Positions 6,013-6,474 of a stretch of DNA of 6,474 bases are shown here, piece after piece. Origin of the DNA: an uncultured Eubacteriales bacterium (GTDB lineage: Bacteria > Bacillota > Clostridia > Lachnospirales > Anaerotignaceae). Numbering within the stretch: the first letter of the stretch is position 1; each line of letters begins with the position of its first letter. Under the pieces are notes generated by a model, which did not search any database, was not told the DNA's origin, and was given only the letters and a program-made list of their open reading frames with translations. A program made the translations under genes and the position numbers. The stretch is taken from contig CAKQPE010000111.1 in assembly GCA_934256695.1 (NCBI GenBank), positions 1-6,474 on the forward strand, written 5' to 3'.

Positions 6013-6354
6013 ATGACAGTTAAGCGTGGAGATATATTTTATGCCGATTTAAGTCCTGTTGTAGGTTCAGAACAAGGCGGAATAAGACCGGTGTTAATAA
6101 TTCAAAATGATGTGGGAAATAAATACAGTCCGACTGTGATATGTGCTGCAATTACATCGCAGATAAACAAAGCAAAATTGCCTACACACATAGAACTGGA
6201 CTGCAAAAAGTATTCTCTTGTTAAAAACTCAGTTGTGCTTTTGGAACAGATACGAACCATTGACAAAAAGCGTTTGAGGGAGAAGGTTTCAAGGCTTGAT
6301 AATGATATTATGGTCTCTGTAAACAGGGCATTGCTTATAAGCCTTGGAATATAA
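6013..6354 (+). CDS. mazF: MazF/EndoA-type mRNA interferase toxin (PemK family)
   Basis: The product is a small cytoplasmic endoribonuclease that cuts single-stranded mRNA at short sequence motifs; in Bacillus the homologue NdoA (EndoA) is kept in check by the antitoxin NdoAI. From the ATG at 6013 the protein is 113 aa, against about 116 for EndoA. It opens with VKRGDIFYADLSPVVGSEQGG, followed by RPVLIIQND (25-33) and ICAAITSQ (43-50), then KAKLPTHIELD and VVLLEQIRTIDKKRL. R25 and T48 coincide with the catalytic arginine and threonine of EndoA, so it looks active. The GTG at 6001 would add MWLK, which relatives lack. The gene follows alr as in Bacillus, but the 160-bp gap cannot hold a normal antitoxin gene. 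A terminator starts at its stop codon. Confidence 0.95.
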   Translation: MTVKRGDIFYADLSPVVGSEQGGIRPVLIIQNDVGNKYSPTVICAAITSQINKAKLPTHIELDCKKYSLVKNSVVLLEQIRTIDKKRLREKVSRLDNDIMVSVNRALLISLGI

Positions 6355-6386
6355 AAAGACCTTGGGGTTTTACCTCAAGGTCTTTT
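6354..6386 (+). terminator. Intrinsic terminator after mazF
   Basis: AAAAGACCTTGGGG (6354-6367), loop TTTTA, and CCTCAAGGTCTTTT (6373-6386) form a 14-bp stem with one G-U pair, ending in TTTT. It begins on the last base of the mazF stop codon. The 5' arm is also a copy of the dispersed 23-nt repeat. Confidence 0.85.
6356..6378 (+). repeat. 23-nt dispersed repeat, copy 2 (plus orientation)
   Basis: This copy matches the reverse complement of 1985-2007 at 21 of 23 bases, starting with AAGACCTTGGGGTTT. Here it makes up the 5' arm and loop of the mazF terminator. Confidence 0.75.
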
Positions 6387-6389
6387 GAA

Positions 6390-6435
6390 GGTGTCGATAA
6401 AGTCGACACCTAAGTCGAAATCAGGATTTCGACTT
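6390..6435. repeat. Two perfect hairpins after the mazF terminator
   Basis: GGTGTCGA-TAAAG-TCGACACC (6390-6410) and AAGTCGAAAT-CAGG-ATTTCGACTT (6412-6435) are perfect 8-bp and 10-bp stems separated by one base. Neither has a T tract. Their position straight after a terminator mirrors the hairpin row before acpS and suggests another palindromic intergenic element, which may continue past the window. Nothing further is recognisable in 6436-6474. Confidence 0.7.
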
Positions 6436-6474
6436 GTTCAAACAGAAGAATAAACAGACAGGTTCCATCGGCTT

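Noticed and set aside
6440..6458. AAACAGA repeated twice near the window end
   Set aside because: Seven-base repeats in AT-rich DNA are common and nothing else supports a feature.

Overview
The window looks like ordinary chromosomal DNA of a low-to-moderate G+C Gram-positive anaerobe, most likely a clostridial Firmicute of the Ruminococcaceae/Oscillospiraceae type. This is inferred from strong GGAGG-type ribosome binding sites, a Sec lipoprotein, a fused NAD(P)HX epimerase/dehydratase and, above all, the gene order acpS - nnr - lipoprotein - alr - mazF. That order resembles the acpS-ydcC-alr-ndoAI-ndoA cluster of Bacillus subtilis and related clostridial clusters. All recognisable genes are on the + strand, and the species cannot be named from the sequence alone.

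Layout. Positions 1-1193 hold the 3' two thirds of an ABC-F ATPase (translation-factor type, YbiT/YkpA-like). A short gap follows, then a nitroreductase-family flavoprotein (1217-1786), probably co-transcribed. Positions 1787-2023 are non-coding and full of stem-loops: two imperfectly inverted arms enclose a strong bidirectional terminator and a row of hairpins. A second transcription unit follows: acpS (2024-2398), bifunctional nnr (2433-3962), a LolA/YdcC/GerS-like lipoprotein (4019-4645), alr (4692-5852, TTG start) and mazF/ndoA (6013-6354). Candidate -10 boxes before the lipoprotein and before mazF suggest internal promoters. A terminator directly follows mazF, then two more perfect hairpins up to the window edge.

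How the genes work together. AcpS activates acyl carrier protein for lipid synthesis, Nnr repairs damaged NAD(P)H, Alr supplies D-alanine for peptidoglycan, and the lipoprotein sits outside the membrane in a family with links to the envelope and, in Clostridioides difficile, to spore cortex and germination. MazF is an mRNA endoribonuclease toxin. The cluster is therefore a conserved housekeeping neighbourhood rather than a dedicated new system.

The points most worth a second look are: mazF without room for the usual upstream antitoxin gene; an ABC-F protein whose unusual catalytic residues all fall in one of its two ATP sites; a hairpin that overlaps the lipoprotein ribosome binding site and carries a perfect TATAAT in its loop; and a palindromic repeat family that brackets the acpS-mazF cluster in opposite orientations. 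I found no CRISPR array, transposase, tRNA or rRNA.
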